Source of the DNA: Cymodocea nodosa
Lineage: Eukaryota > Streptophyta > Magnoliopsida > Alismatales > Cymodoceaceae
Direction: 5' to 3'
DNA length: 64,000 bases
Assembly (NCBI GenBank): GCA_036874045.1
Contig: CM072342.1
Span: forward strand, 9,139,501 to 9,203,500
The position numbers were made by a program, and so were the translations under genes. The notes under the pieces are model-generated. The model was not told the DNA's origin. It did not search any database and saw only the letters and a program-made list of their open reading frames with translations. Positions 12,230 to 23,506 of the stretch are shown piece by piece (within the stretch, counting starts at the first letter, position 1; each line of letters begins with the position of its first letter).

Positions 12230-13375
12230 TTGGAATTGATGCAATTACCGTTGGATGCACTAAGGGAAGTACTGAGTAATTTATCAGCTAAAGATCTATG
12301 CAGGTTGTGTTGTGTATCAAAGGAAATTAAAGACTGTATTGAAGAAAAATATTTTCAAAGACTACAAGCTGCAAAAATGACTAAGATTAGAGATGGATTC
12401 ATATGGAGGTCATTTAATCATAGTTCAATTAATCATGAATATCTTGCTATGAAAGAAACTACTGGAATTCCACCCAATACATTAGAAGGAATAAATCATA
12501 TTATGGGATAGATGAAGGATTAATCATATATAGGATGAGACCAAGGTATGCAAGTTTATTATTACCTGATATTTTGATAAGAAATCCTATAATAGGAGAA
12601 GAATGGAATATAGGAAGACCTAATAGATTTGAAGTACCAACTGTAAATTGTGGATCGACTTTAATATTTTCTGATAAAAATTCTACAATTCCTAAAAAAT
12701 TATGTTATTGGAGACCTATAGGAAATTGGGGTGAAGATTTACACTTAAGTGTGTATAATTTTCTGAATAGATCTTGGAATGAAAATATTATGATATATCT
12801 AGGACAGAAATCATTAATTAACCAAACACATGTCATACTAGATGGATATATATATCTTGTCATAGATATATCAATAGCATTTGGATCTGATTTATACATA
12901 GTGAGCATAGACAGTTATGATGAATATATAGAAATTTTAAATTTTACCTATACCGAGTGATATAGCTAAACCACCATCTGCAGAATTTAATAAAATACAA
13001 ATAGGAATGTGGTGTAATGAAAAAGATGATCCTACTTTATGTCTGATAAGATGGTAGGATGAATTAATGAAATTTCAAATATGGATTATGGAAGACATTA
13101 ATGAATGGAAGTGGGAAGAGGAGTATATTGAAATAGATGTAGAAATTGAAACTACTACATTACCCTGGAACCAAAAAGGATCCCTTTCTACATTTCATAT
13201 AATTAATGGTAATACACTTGTATTTGGAATTTATAATATATTACATGTTTACAAATTAAGAAGGAACAAGAACTGCATGAAAATAGAATTAATAGCAAGA
13301 AGAACTATACCTAAAAAGTTTGCTTGGACTGATACATTTATTCCATTTGTTCCTACTTTTCAATCATGTTCTTAA
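12230..13375 (+). pseudogene. Captured F-box/F-box-associated (FBA) gene, right copy
   Basis: The F-box is well kept: MELMQLPLDALREVL then SNLSAKDLCRLCCVSKEI (12230-12360), matching the LPxDxLxxILxxLPxKxLxRxxxVSK pattern of plant F-boxes that bind SKP1. The middle part (12535-12960) has LLPDILIRNPI and EEWNIGRPNRFEV. The C-terminal part (13067-13375) contains IWIMEDINEWKWEEEYIEI, NGNTLVF, ILHVYKL and FIPFV near the end, as in FBA domains. A one-base loss near 12505 and an insertion near 12940 shift the frame, and a TAG lies at 13054 where the left copy has Trp. The family assignment is by motif; the target of the protein cannot be read from sequence. Confidence 0.83.
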
Positions 13376-15110
13376 GTTGTGATTTTGTGTGTTTAATGTT
13401 GTGTATTCTACGTTTATTTTTAGAAAAAAATAGTTTTCATTTTTTTTATATTATAAAAGAAAAAAAAAATATCAATCTAGTTTGTTGGTATCAGGCGACT
13501 CCACTAGGGATCGAACCCAGAGTCTCTGGTTCCTAGGTTCCACACAAGACACTGAATTATCAATATCTGATAAATGTTATTTTGTTATATATTTTTTGCT
13601 TTTATCTGTGAATGAAAAGTTTTCAGAATCAAAAATCGAAATATGCAGAAGGAGATACAAACAAATCAAGGTATGTAACTGATTACTTATCTTGAATTTT
13701 AAATCAACAAAACTGTATTCATGCCTGCTATAATTACTGTATTTACTGTCAAATCTTTTACATTGAGGACAATGCAAAATGTAGGTATGGGGGGGAGGTA
13801 ATTAAAGTAACAGCCATGTAAGTTTGTTAATTAAAAAAAATTAAAATGGTACTGCAAAGTTTTTTGGAAATTGAAAATTTTTATGAACTTGCTGTAACTA
13901 TCTGATAATTGAGATTGTAAAATTTATAATCTGTAACTGCTTGAATGTTATATTTAGAAGGCTATATATGATGCTATAGAATTTACTATTTATGCAAATC
14001 TAGATATAGTATCTTATGTTTTTTCTGAATTTCATGAGTTTAATAGTTTCACGATTTTAAAATGAAATCAGAATGCTTAAAGAAAAATCAGTAAATTATC
14101 TGAAGTCCTGAAGGAGCTGGGATGTGAATTCTAGATTAAATGAAACACATATGATTAAAGATACATTTAATTTGACTGATTAAACTTGTAGAATGATTTA
14201 TGTGTAGATCTTATTAAACTACAGAAAAAGTATGAGCTCATTGTTATAGATTCATATTTTTAGTAAATGATAGAAGCAGGACTATATGAGATTGGTGTTT
14301 TACTACATCTGTATTAATGAAATACGTACATATAAAATATGTGATTAATGCTTTGTTTTGTGTGTATTTTGATTGAAAAAAAAAAAAAAGTGAGAAAAAT
14401 TTGAGAGTTTATTGACTTGTTTGATCATGAGCCTTTTGTACTTGAGCAGATAGGTATGTAAGGATTGTTGCCCTGAAAAAAAAAGGGACTTTTGAAATCT
14501 GGCAACCTAAGATCCTGATCAGATCTGGGATTGTTGACTGAAAGCTCGTTACATGGGTACATTAGAAAGCTCCTATATGATTCAAGCTTGTCAAATTAAC
14601 TTTTAAAGTATAAAAAAAGAAAAAAGAAAAGAAAAAGAAAAAAAAACATATACTGTTCTGAAAAGATACAAGTGTTTTGTGAAATACAGATATCTTATGA
14701 ATCAAGTATATTTTCTGTTATCTAGAATTGCTGAAATATGAATCTAGAATTGACTTTTGAAGTTGTTTTAATGGAGATACAATTCTTTATTCTACTTGTC
14801 TTAATCATATTGAATTGGATTGTACTTTGATTCGTATGTTGTTGAAATTTCTTTTAGAAATCTTATTGGAAAATTCAAGATGACAGATGATGAAAAGAAG
14901 AACAAATGATAATATAATTAACACTTATGTGATGATGATATACTTCGTATGTAATTTGCATATATTCTAAGTATATTTGTAGGTTGATTACTGAAACATA
15001 CAGAATATATATTTTTATGCTGAACAGAAGAAAAAAAGAAGAAGAGGAATTAATTCTAGCACTTTTTGAAAGACCAATTAATTAGATCTTAGTTTGCTAA
15101 GGGACTAGCA
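13376..15110 (+). other. Noncoding tail of the gag/F-box element, right copy
   Basis: No gene is visible. A purine run, TAGGTATGGGGGGGAGGTAA at about 13779, may be an internal polypurine tract. From about 13960 to 15000 the sequence is recognisably the Sirevirus post-pol spacer: the 130-base block at 14410-14590 and the AAGTATATTTGTAGG block near 14980 align with 29110-29290 and 29650. The Ty3-like gag/F-box cassette is therefore joined to Copia-type noncoding sequence. Confidence 0.6.
13486..13536 (-). other. tRNA-like 3' half with B-box
   Basis: On the minus strand the sequence reads CTGGGTTCGATCCCTAG, then GTGGAGTCGCCTGATACCA. GGTTCGATCC fits the RNA polymerase III B-box (T arm), and the end resembles a tRNA acceptor with CCA. 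The plus strand starts TGGTATCAG, the same first nine bases as the Copia primer site. The left arm differs at this spot (5281-5345). It could be a short interspersed element remnant, a captured primer tRNA end, or chance. Confidence 0.3.
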
Positions 15111-15130
15111 AAATTTAGGTATGGGGGAAG
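15111..15130 (+). other. Ty3-type polypurine tract, right copy
   Basis: AAATTTAGGTATGGGGGAAG stands immediately before TGTTTAGAATG, the likely start of a 3' LTR. The left-arm counterpart is at 3677-3696. Confidence 0.5.
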
Positions 15131-17184
15131 TGTTTAGAATGAAAAAGTGCATATTATTAATGGTTAAATGATGGTTAATTGTATAATATTTAGCTTATCA
15201 TATGAGAATTAAGTCATTATGTTATAATTGCATTGTTATATGCTTTAATTAAAGAATCTGCTTAATTTTGGGGAATTAATGTCAATTTAGTATATTTCTG
15301 AACTGTCGGTAAGTTGCAGGTTGTGAAATTCTTAAGTATCCAAATTTTCTGATATTTCGGACAGTTATGTTTAACATACCGAACATATTTCGGACAGTTA
15401 TGTTTAACATTCCGACATGTATTAGATAGTTATGTTTATATGGCCGAACAGTTATGCTTTAAAAGAATATTTTATTATTTCTAGAAGTACACGTGTCGAA
15501 ACCATAATGCATGACTTAAGTGAACTTTCGGTGAGTTATCTCTAACTATCCGAAATTGCAGCTGGGCATCAGACAGTTATATGTGTAACTCTCCGAAATC
15601 TCTTTTTATTTATAAAATAGCTGTGGACACGTGTCATGTTTTGGTAAAGTGACTTAAGTGGATTTTCAGTGAGTTATCTCTACCTATCTGAAATGCATCT
15701 GAGCATTGGATAGTTAGACCTGTAACTCTCCGAAATGTATATTTTATTATTAAACTACTGTTGACATGTGTCGAGATCTGGTAGATTTACTTAAGTTATA
15801 TATCGGTGAGTTATTTTTAACTATCCGAAATGCATCTGAGCATCGAATAGTTAAGTTTGTAAGTATCCAAAATGCACCTGAGCATTAGATAGTTAAATTT
15901 ATGCACGTGTTTTATAGTTAAATCAATGAAGAAAGTCCGTTGAGTTATCTGTAACTCCACGAACTATTTATTTTCTAATATGCCACTATAGCGGTTGTAG
16001 AAACAGGGCAGTTGGAAGAAAAACCACGATTGCATATATTGCATAGGGAGAAGAAATCATCGCCGTTGATATGAATGAAGGAAATCCAACCGACCATTCA
16101 AGCAGAAGCAGTTACTACTGAAGAAATATAAAAGAAAAGAAGAAAAGGGTGCGTGTGTGATCGATGGACGACTAGTGTGTATAGAGGAGGAGCACCGAGC
16201 TTTCTGCAAGCAGTATCGGCAATTCTCCAAAGTACCATACCAACCATCGTTATCACCACCACAATCACCAACCATCGGAGGTTTGTGAGAATACTTTCTA
16301 GATGTTGAGTCGATTCCAAGCCAAACACGATGCCTGACAACCACTATGAGGAGTGATCACGTCGCGGGAAGGGAAGCCATTTTCACCAAGCGCCGACTCA
16401 TTTCAGGAGATCGTAAAGCTTCTAGCCTTGGTTTCAGGTTGATGCTTGTATGCTGAAGAGGAGATTATCTTGCAATTCTGGACTCATGATTCTATAGGGA
16501 GAGGAGACAGAATTATAAGTGGTTTAATTTTCAGTGGCGTAATCGCTTCGCATGTAGTGACAGAAGTATTTACTATCGACTAAGATTACTTTACATTTCA
16601 CCTTTCGCCCATTTCCATGTTCATATTAAAACAAAAATACCAAAAACAACTTATCTGTGTTTGATGTTGTATTTGAGTGTTGTATTGTTTGTGTTGTATC
16701 GTGATTAATGTTATATTTATCAATGTTGTGATTGTTTTATGTTAGTTTTAGTTTTACAGTTTACTGAGATTGGTTCGATCAAAAGAACTTAAAGATTTTA
16801 ATGGTTACTGTTTGAATTATCTGAATGTTAGTATGCTTAATGATAAATCCAGTGTTTATTAACATTAAAGAGCTTAATTGATGTTATTTACAATCTCTGG
16901 AATCGCCCAATGGTTGTCTGAATTCCTTTGTAAATAGCAATATTAAAAAGAAAAGATAGGCTCGTGGAGTTAACTTAAGTCCACGAGGTTAGTCCATTGA
17001 GTTAGCCATAACTCAACAAACTTTGTCCGTTGAGTTAACTGTAATTCAACAGAGAGCTTATTGAATATATAAATTTGATTGTTAACAAATGAACAGTTCT
17101 CAAGTTCTTCAGCAATTCCTTGTGGGATCGACCTATACTTGCACACTGATACAATAAACACTGTGCACTTGCAGTTAAAGTACA
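15131..17184 (+). repeat. Probable Ty3-type 3' LTR of the gag/F-box element
   Basis: It starts TGTTTAGAATG after a polypurine tract. Near the end it has CCTTGTGGGATCGACCTATA and CTGTGCACTTGCAG, a block typical of the R/U5 end of Athila/Tat LTRs; the end at about 17184 (TACA) is tentative. The part from 15300 to 15960 is dense with hairpins of the type CGGTGAGTTA facing TAACTATCCG. The stretch 16000-16560 is less AT-rich and contains antisense ORFs of 80-95 residues with no recognisable domain; I do not call them genes. No second LTR of the same element is in the window, apart from the truncated left copy at 3172-3676. Confidence 0.45.
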
Positions 17185-17354
17185 AATTGGAATTAATATC
17201 TAAATTGTATTAAAGGTTGTTTGTTTACTTCCAAAAGAAAAAGAATAGGCATAAAGATAAATTAACTAAGTAAAAATAGAAGTAACAAATCCAAGTTTTT
17301 CTAGTACGTTATTGGAGATCTAATTAGATATTTTAGTGTCGTGCTGGCAAAAAA
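17185..17354. other. Short flank between Ty3-type LTR and Sirevirus fragment
   Basis: No feature is seen. Homology to the Sirevirus post-pol spacer (compare 53530 onward) begins close to 17355 at CAATCCTGCCATAATC. Confidence 0.4.
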
Positions 17355-18756
17355 TAAACAACAATCCTGCCATAATCTTTGTTATTTTTTTTGTTATTAT
17401 CTACTCTTTACACATAATGTACGATATTTATTGTCTTAAGTTCGTGTACTCATTATTGAATTCTTTTAAGTTCCTAAAGGTATATCTTTATGAATTATCT
17501 TTTGTAAACTAAATAAGATAAAAGCTAGAAAGTCTAAATTGTTAAATCTACTACTTTTTGTATTTAATTCATATATTAAAAAAAAAAAAATAGAGTGACT
17601 CAAATCTATTTAAGGCTTAGCATCCTTTTTAAGTAAACTATTTGACCTTTTAAAGCCAAATCTACTTAGGGCTTGGCAACCTAGTTTAAGTACGCCATAG
17701 ATTCTTTAGACTACATTTATGTAGGGGGAGCAATTTCTCATATAATAATTCAACTCTTATGAACTATTATATGTTTTCATGAAAGAATCTACATAATTTC
17801 AGGAAATACACTTTAATTAAGTACATTTTTGAACTGTCGGTGACTTGCAGGTTTTTTTAATTCTTAGGTATTTGAATTTTCTATTGTTTCAGCAAGTTAT
17901 ATTGCAAGTATCGGACAGTTGTGTTTTAAAACATTAAATAGACTATTTTATTATTTCCTGAAGTACACGTGTTGAAACCATAATGCTTGACTTAAGTGGA
18001 TTTTCGGTAAGTTATCTGTAACTCTCCAAAATGCATCTAGGCATTGGAAAGTTAGATTTGTAGCCGTTTGAAACATCTCTTTATTATAAAACTACTTAAG
18101 TACATCTGTCGTGATCTGAAAGATTGACTTAAGTTATCTTTCAGAAGGTTATCTATAACTCTTCGAAATGCATCTAAGCATCGGATAGTTAGGTTTATAA
18201 GTATCCGAAAACATCTAAACACCTTAAGTTAGAATTATGCATGTGTTGAATTTCATTGCTTTATAATGTCTTAGTTGAAACTCAAACAGTTATGTTTAAC
18301 TCTTCGACTTTCACACCTATCCATTCGAGAAACTCAAATAGTTAACTTAATATTATTATATTTTTTGAAAGACTTAATCTCTAACAATAACTATTCATGT
18401 TTGTCATATAGTTATGTGCTTTACTGCTCACAAAACTCGAATAGTTATCATAAGTCTTCGAGTTTTCTCACTTTTCACTTAGCCAGAAGTTATTTTCTTT
18501 GCACGAACAGTTACGCTAAGTATTCTGCTTTTGTCGGTTGTAAAACTCGTACAATTACTGTAAGCATTCAAGTTATTTATCAGTAACAGATCTTATATTT
18601 ATGATTTCAATGATTGAATCCGTTTATCGGTTTATAAACTCAAAGAGTTATAAATGTTTTACTAACAACCTTTCGTGTTTCTACCTTGGTAAAACCCTAG
18701 CTTCACAATCTTTACTTCCACTAAGTTCTACAGTGCAAAGCGAAGATTAATCGACA
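17355..18756 (+). other. Sirevirus family-1 post-pol spacer
   Basis: The stretch matches 53530-54053 and 61280-62573. It holds a polypurine motif GTAGGGGGAGCAATT at about 17722, then from 17830 a series of CGGACAGTT, CGGTAAGTTA and TAACTCTCCG half-sites, and ends at the start of the additional ORF. Because pol is absent upstream, the element is truncated at its 5' side. Confidence 0.75.
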
Positions 18757-20785
18757 ATGTCAAGACGTGGAAGAGGACGTGGTAGAATGGCAAAAGTGCA
18801 GAAAAGAGAGCTGGAACTTCAGAAAATGCAGAATGAAATCAACGACATCTATTCAAGGTGTACAAGGAATATTGCAACAAAAAGAAGAATTAGTGAAAAA
18901 TGGAAAACTATGCTCCATTGCAGAAGCTGGACAGACATTTGTGTCAAGAATCCCAACAGATGTGACCAATATTGGATTACAAGCATATACTCTATGGTAT
19001 TGTGTCACATTAGTGCATAATGTATCTTTTAATACAATGGATAGTTTTTCACATCATGCTACAAGCACACATTCTTTTCCTACGAAAAAAGAACATGTAG
19101 GAAATTTTGATGATACATATACAGATGATATCAATTTTGATGATATTTTTGATGATATAAACATTGAGTCTATGAATATAGAAGATATTTCATTTGAAGA
19201 GGAATATATAGATATTCTTCCTCTAATTGTATCACGGATAGAAAATTTTGATTTTTGGTATAGTTGCTTATACTACAGTTCATACATATGGTTATGTCTA
19301 TTATAGTCTATAATATACTTGTTGATAAATGTATATAATCAACAACATACACAGATACAAATTGAATATCACACTGCCTATGTCTCAAGAATAGAAATTT
19401 CAGAAATACAGAATGATTCTATTATACAAACAGATATAGAACATTCTTTCATACAGAGACAGTTGTTGTATAGATCAATTATAGACATACATGTTGCTGA
19501 TAGACAGATTGATACAGATACTGTTGCTACTGAAATGTTTCCAAAAGAACAAATAGAAGAATTTCAGTAGATTATTGATACGACAATAACAGATATTTCA
19601 GACATTTATAATAGTTTTGATGGCAATTGCATTAGTTCTAAAAGATCTGCAAATTTAGATGCTGCTGATAATTTTGAAACAAGTCCCATTTTAGAACATC
19701 ATGACAAGAAAATACCTAATCCTGAACAGAGTTTAGATGAAAATACACTATTATGGTTCAGAAATAATTCCTATTATGACAAATTTCAGACATATAAAAC
19801 TTTTACAGTTTTATATTCAAGACTAGTTAAGTTTGAAGGGATAGCACACATACGAGAACTGTTTGAATTTCAAGGCTTGTTGACTCTACTTCCAAAACAG
19901 CTAGGCCATCTTGCTATACCCGAACTTATCAGTTGTTTTTACTCAAACTTAACAGTGGAAGAAGGTATTCCTGTTTCTAATATACAAGACAATGACATAT
20001 ATTTAACTCCAGATTTACTTCATGAGGTACTTGGTCTGAAAAATGAAGGAGTTAAATTATCAGAAAGAAAATAGGTTTATCATTTGGGATGGGACATTCA
20101 AACTTTAGCCGAAGATCCAACTGCCAACAAACCATTGACATTACTAAATGACATAAATGGCCAAGCACGTTTTATTGCAAAAATATTGCATGCTACATTG
20201 TTTCAGAGGTTTGGTCATGGGGCAGAAGTTGACAAATGTTGTCTTTATGCTACATATGCATTAATAAACCATATACAGGTGAACTGGTATGATATTTTTG
20301 TTTCTCATATCTTACATTTGCAAAGTAAATTATTTTTTGGTGACACAATTTTGAGAATTGTGGCAAGTCAAACAGATATTACACCTTGGCCATAGAAAAG
20401 ATTAAAGTCAAGATCTTTCTTTGCAAAGGAACTCCAAAAATACCAGGAAGCAGATACACCTGTCCTCAGACAGCAACAACAACAACAGGATCGACAAACA
20501 CAGTCATAACAGCAACAACAACAATCCACACAATTTACAGAAACACGGCAACATATAGATATACAACAAGATATACATACAGATATACAACAAGATATAC
20601 ATACAAAAATACATACAGGTATAGATACAGACATACATACTGAATTTTTATAGCAACCATCACAAGTTTCTCAAAATGATTTAGATCAAGCATTACTTGA
20701 TCAGATAAACAGAGTTAGTACAGAAATTGCAAAGAAAATTTTAGATACTCTGATTGATATTTTTCGAAGACAAAGAGGCTTGTGA
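18757..20785 (+). pseudogene. Additional ORF of Sirevirus family 1, internally deleted
   Basis: It starts MSRRGRGRGRMAKVQKREL, a basic RG-rich N-terminus, then a coiled coil. At about 18858 a deletion of roughly 0.6 kb (compared with 62672-63262) joins it, in a different frame, to GILQQKEELVKNGKL. From there one frame runs to the TGA at 20783-20785, ending FRRQRGL, broken only by TAG/TAA at 19304, 19568, 20072, 20393, 20507 and 20651, at positions where copies usually have Gln. A hydrophobic segment at about 19245-19330 (YSCLYYSSYIWLCLL, stop, IIYLLINVY) may span a membrane. The C-terminal domain (about 19850-20390) has SCFYSNLTVEEG and HIQVNWYDIFVSHILHL. The tail is Gln-rich with an IHTDIQQD-like repeat. 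The role is unknown; Sirevirus ORFs at this position have been called env-like. Confidence 0.8.
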
Positions 20786-21006
20786 TTATACAAATTATGT
20801 ATTACATGATTTATTTTTTGTAATTTGTAACCAAAACTATTATGTCAACTATTTACTGATTTTAATGTTACGTGATTATTTTTCACAGTTTATGTTTAAA
20901 TAGTTTATGCTTAATCCATAAATTTTATGTATGTTTGAAACTATCGTTTTGATTAATATATACTTAGTAAGATTTCCTTCCTTACATTTAACTTACTTAA
21001 CTTCCT
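20786..21006 (+). other. Short 3' untranslated spacer
   Basis: AT-rich sequence between the additional ORF and the polypurine tracts. I see nothing else in it. Confidence 0.5.
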
Positions 21007-21109
21007 AAAGGGGGAGAAAATAGTTTGTTTAGTTTTTTATAATGCCAAAAAGGGGGAGATATAAATTATGTGACTTATTAGGTTTTGACATCATCAAAAA
21101 GGGGGAGAT
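21007..21109 (+). other. Three polypurine tracts of a Sirevirus
   Basis: AAAGGGGGAGAAAA (21007), AAAAAGGGGGAGAT (21045) and AAAAAGGGGGAGAT (21096) lie within about 100 bases, the last ending one base before the LTR TG. Serial polypurine tracts are a known trait of Sireviruses; the last primes plus-strand DNA. Confidence 0.85.
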
Positions 21110-22366
21110 TGTTAGGTATTTAATTTTGATGATATATGCTTTATTAATGTTTTTAAATAAGTCTACATAATATTCTCTAAGTATATTTCTCTAAGTATAA
21201 TAGTTAACAGATTATCGGAAAGTTTCATTTTTATTCGTATAAATTAAAGATTTCCGAAGAGTTAGATTTGCAATAGTTAAACTTTCAGATAGTTAACGTT
21301 TCGGATAGTTAAACTTTTAGATAGTTAACGTCTCGTTTTTGTCGAATACTTTATGTTAAAAACTCGTATAGTTAAGTTATCTACACGTGTGTTTTTAATG
21401 TTTTAAGTTGTCACGTGTTTTCCATGTGCGTTCGGTAATGAAAAATCAAATAGTTAGATAACTGTTCGAGATTTTATACGCATGGATAGATAACTGTTCG
21501 AGTTTTATAAAAGGACTAATGACCAGATAAGTTTCTTTGTTTAGTCACGTGTTTTGCAGGTGCAAAAACTCGAAGAGTTAAAGGATAAGTTTCGAGTTTT
21601 ACAAGACTTAAAGGATAAGTGTTTGACTAAATTGAAGACTTAGAAGATATTCTACAAGACTCTAGGAAGATAAAGTTTCGGTGAATCTATGAAGTGGAGA
21701 TCGTGGAAATTCAAAATGTTAGTGGAGAAAGTGGAAATTCAAATAGAAAGTAATTTGGATTAAAGAGAAAATTAGTACGTGGATTATGGATTAAGTGGAT
21801 GAGCATGCTGAACGTGAAAGACAACAAAGTTCGACTACAAATAGAGAGTACGAGCTACATTACAACAAAGGATCCCATTCTCGAAAACCAAGTCTGAATA
21901 TTCAATCTTGATCCCTAACTGAAAAGTTAAGTTTGAATATTCATATTCTGAAAAATTCTCCAACATTAGAAGAAGTTCGAAATTCCAAGCAATTTCAGAA
22001 AAGGAGTTGCAAACACAAGAAGTCTGGAAATTCGACAACTAGAGAAGAAGAGATACAGAAGTTGAACAAAGAGAAAGAAGAAGTTGAGCAAAGAGAAAGA
22101 AAGAAGTTGTGTGCATAAAGATCAGGTTTTATACAATTCAAAATTAGTTTTGAATAAGAGCTTTGTTTTTCTATTTGAATTGTATATTGAACATTACTGT
22201 ATCAAAACCTTCAAGAAGGGAATTGAGCTGAAAAGATATTGTAAATTCTATTTTTAAATAAAGAATAGAGTTTCATTTACAAGTGTTTTGTGCTCTTGTT
22301 TTATCCGCTAGTATTTAATTACTAAAGACACAATTCACCCCCTCTTGTGATACAAACGATCCTACA
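21110..22366 (+). repeat. Sirevirus family-1 3' LTR (1257 bp)
   Basis: It begins TGTTAGGTATTTAATTTTGA right after the polypurine tract and ends ATTCACCCCCTCTTGTGATA, then ACGATCCTACA. Minus-strand relatives are at 54647-55589 and 55590-56733. It contains half-sites CGGATAGTTA (21300), CAAATAGTTA facing TAACTGTTCG (about 21448) and CGAAGAGTTA. No matching 5' LTR is in the window, so it is either the end of a truncated element or its only remaining LTR. Confidence 0.85.
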
Positions 22367-22440
22367 ATATTTTATATCAAATCTTCATCAAATTGTACGT
22401 TTATTGTTTCCTCTACTCTTTTGTCTTTTTCAAAATATAC
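22367..22440. other. Flank between LTRs of families 1 and 2
   Basis: Seventy-four AT-rich bases with no recognisable feature. Confidence 0.4.
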
Positions 22441-23470
22441 TATTGAGTATTATGTTTTGATGATGTGTGTAAAACATAAGTAATCATATTTAATCAATTA
22501 ATATTGTTTATGGAAGTAAATTAAGAACATCAATTAGTACAAAAAAAGTTCAATGTTATATATACTTGTCTGTAATGGATCTAGAATTATGCTAAGTTAA
22601 ATAATTAGTCGTTAAGTTATACTAACTTTTTGTTTAACTAAATAATAAGTTAACGTGTGTTTTTATTGTAAAGCATGATATGTTTTAAAGTTATAGTTCT
22701 ATATCATCTATAATGTACATTAAGACAACTCGTTGAGTTAGTGCTTTGTTTGTAAAAAGGTCACATAAGAACTCATTGAGTTATAAGCTTAAAGGTTAAA
22801 ATAGGTTACGTGAGAACTCGTTATGTTAGTGAACAAAACATTAAGTTTCATGAATAAACTCGTTAAGTTAGTATTATGCATGTGGTGAATTTAAGTTTAC
22901 AAATGTTATATTGTATCATGTGAGTTGCACATGTTTAACTTGTTAAGTTAATATAACTACATGCGTTGAGTTGCTATATTAAATACTTAGGTAATGCATT
23001 AGGTTAGCATTATAAACTTAAAGTTATTATTTTTGCATGTGATAAATATATTATTGTTTAAACATTTGTATTGGTTCGTTGAGCTAAATATAACACCATG
23101 AAGTTGGTTGGTTGAATTAGCGTAACGCCATAGACTTAGTTCGTTTAGTTAGTAATTTACATGAAGGAGCATGTCATGTGAATGGCACATGCTGAACTCG
23201 TTATGTTAAAAGTTTATTTGTTTTACGCATATAGTTAGTATTAACACAACGTTTTGTTATTACATTTGATGAAAAATTTTGGATGAGAAAGTTATTTTAT
23301 AGCAAATTTTTCAAAGGATGTAGGATTGATGATTTAAGAAAATTTGAGAAGAAAACATAGACTAGAATGTGTGTATTTTGAAATTTGAATTTGAAAGTAA
23401 AATAGAATATGTGAAAAGTGGAGATTGATCGTGGATGGACATGGAAGATATGCATGGAATGGAAATAGAG

Positions 23471-23478
23471 TATAAAAG
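23471..23478 (+). promoter_or_regulatory. TATA box of the outer LTR
   Basis: TATAAAAG in the context AGAG-TATAAAAGGCATAG, identical in core to those at 24508 and 33986. The inner element inserted 28 bases after this box, close to where transcription would be expected to begin. Confidence 0.65.
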
Positions 23479-23501
23479 GCATAGAATTCTCGTTGATCAA
23501 A

Positions 23502-23506
23502 TTATC
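23502..23506. other. Target site duplication, left (TTATC)
   Basis: TTATC precedes the 5' LTR and follows the 3' LTR (34554-34558). A perfect 5-bp duplication is what Copia integrases produce. Confidence 0.9.

Larger units (their letters stand above)
10534..15971 (+). repeat. Right arm of the large inverted repeat (about 5.4 kb)
   Basis: This arm begins at ATGTTATTTACACGTTACCA, right after the plastid fragment, and ends near TCCACGAACTATTTATTTTC. It carries the plus-strand copies of gag, F-box gene, spacer and LTR start. See the left arm at 3172-8350. Confidence 0.85.
22441..23506 (+). repeat. Outer family-2 LTR, left part (interrupted)
   Basis: It begins TATTGAGTATTATGTTTTGATG, related to the TGTTGAGTATTTTTG start of the inner LTRs but with TG changed to TA. 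It runs to TTATC at 23502-23506, the target site of the inner element. The remaining LTR part is at 34559-34946. It differs much more from the inner LTRs than they do from each other, so it is an older insertion. It has many AACTCGTTAAGTTAG motifs. Confidence 0.85.

Noticed and set aside
16057-16344. Two overlapping minus-strand ORFs of 95 and 80 codons
   Set aside because: No recognisable domain, no second copy in the window, located in a likely LTR; overlapping frames argue for chance.
20368-20643. Cys-rich minus-strand and Thr/Tyr-rich plus-strand ORFs
   Set aside because: They are other frames of the Gln-rich tail of the additional ORF; the same artefact appears at 57200-57469.
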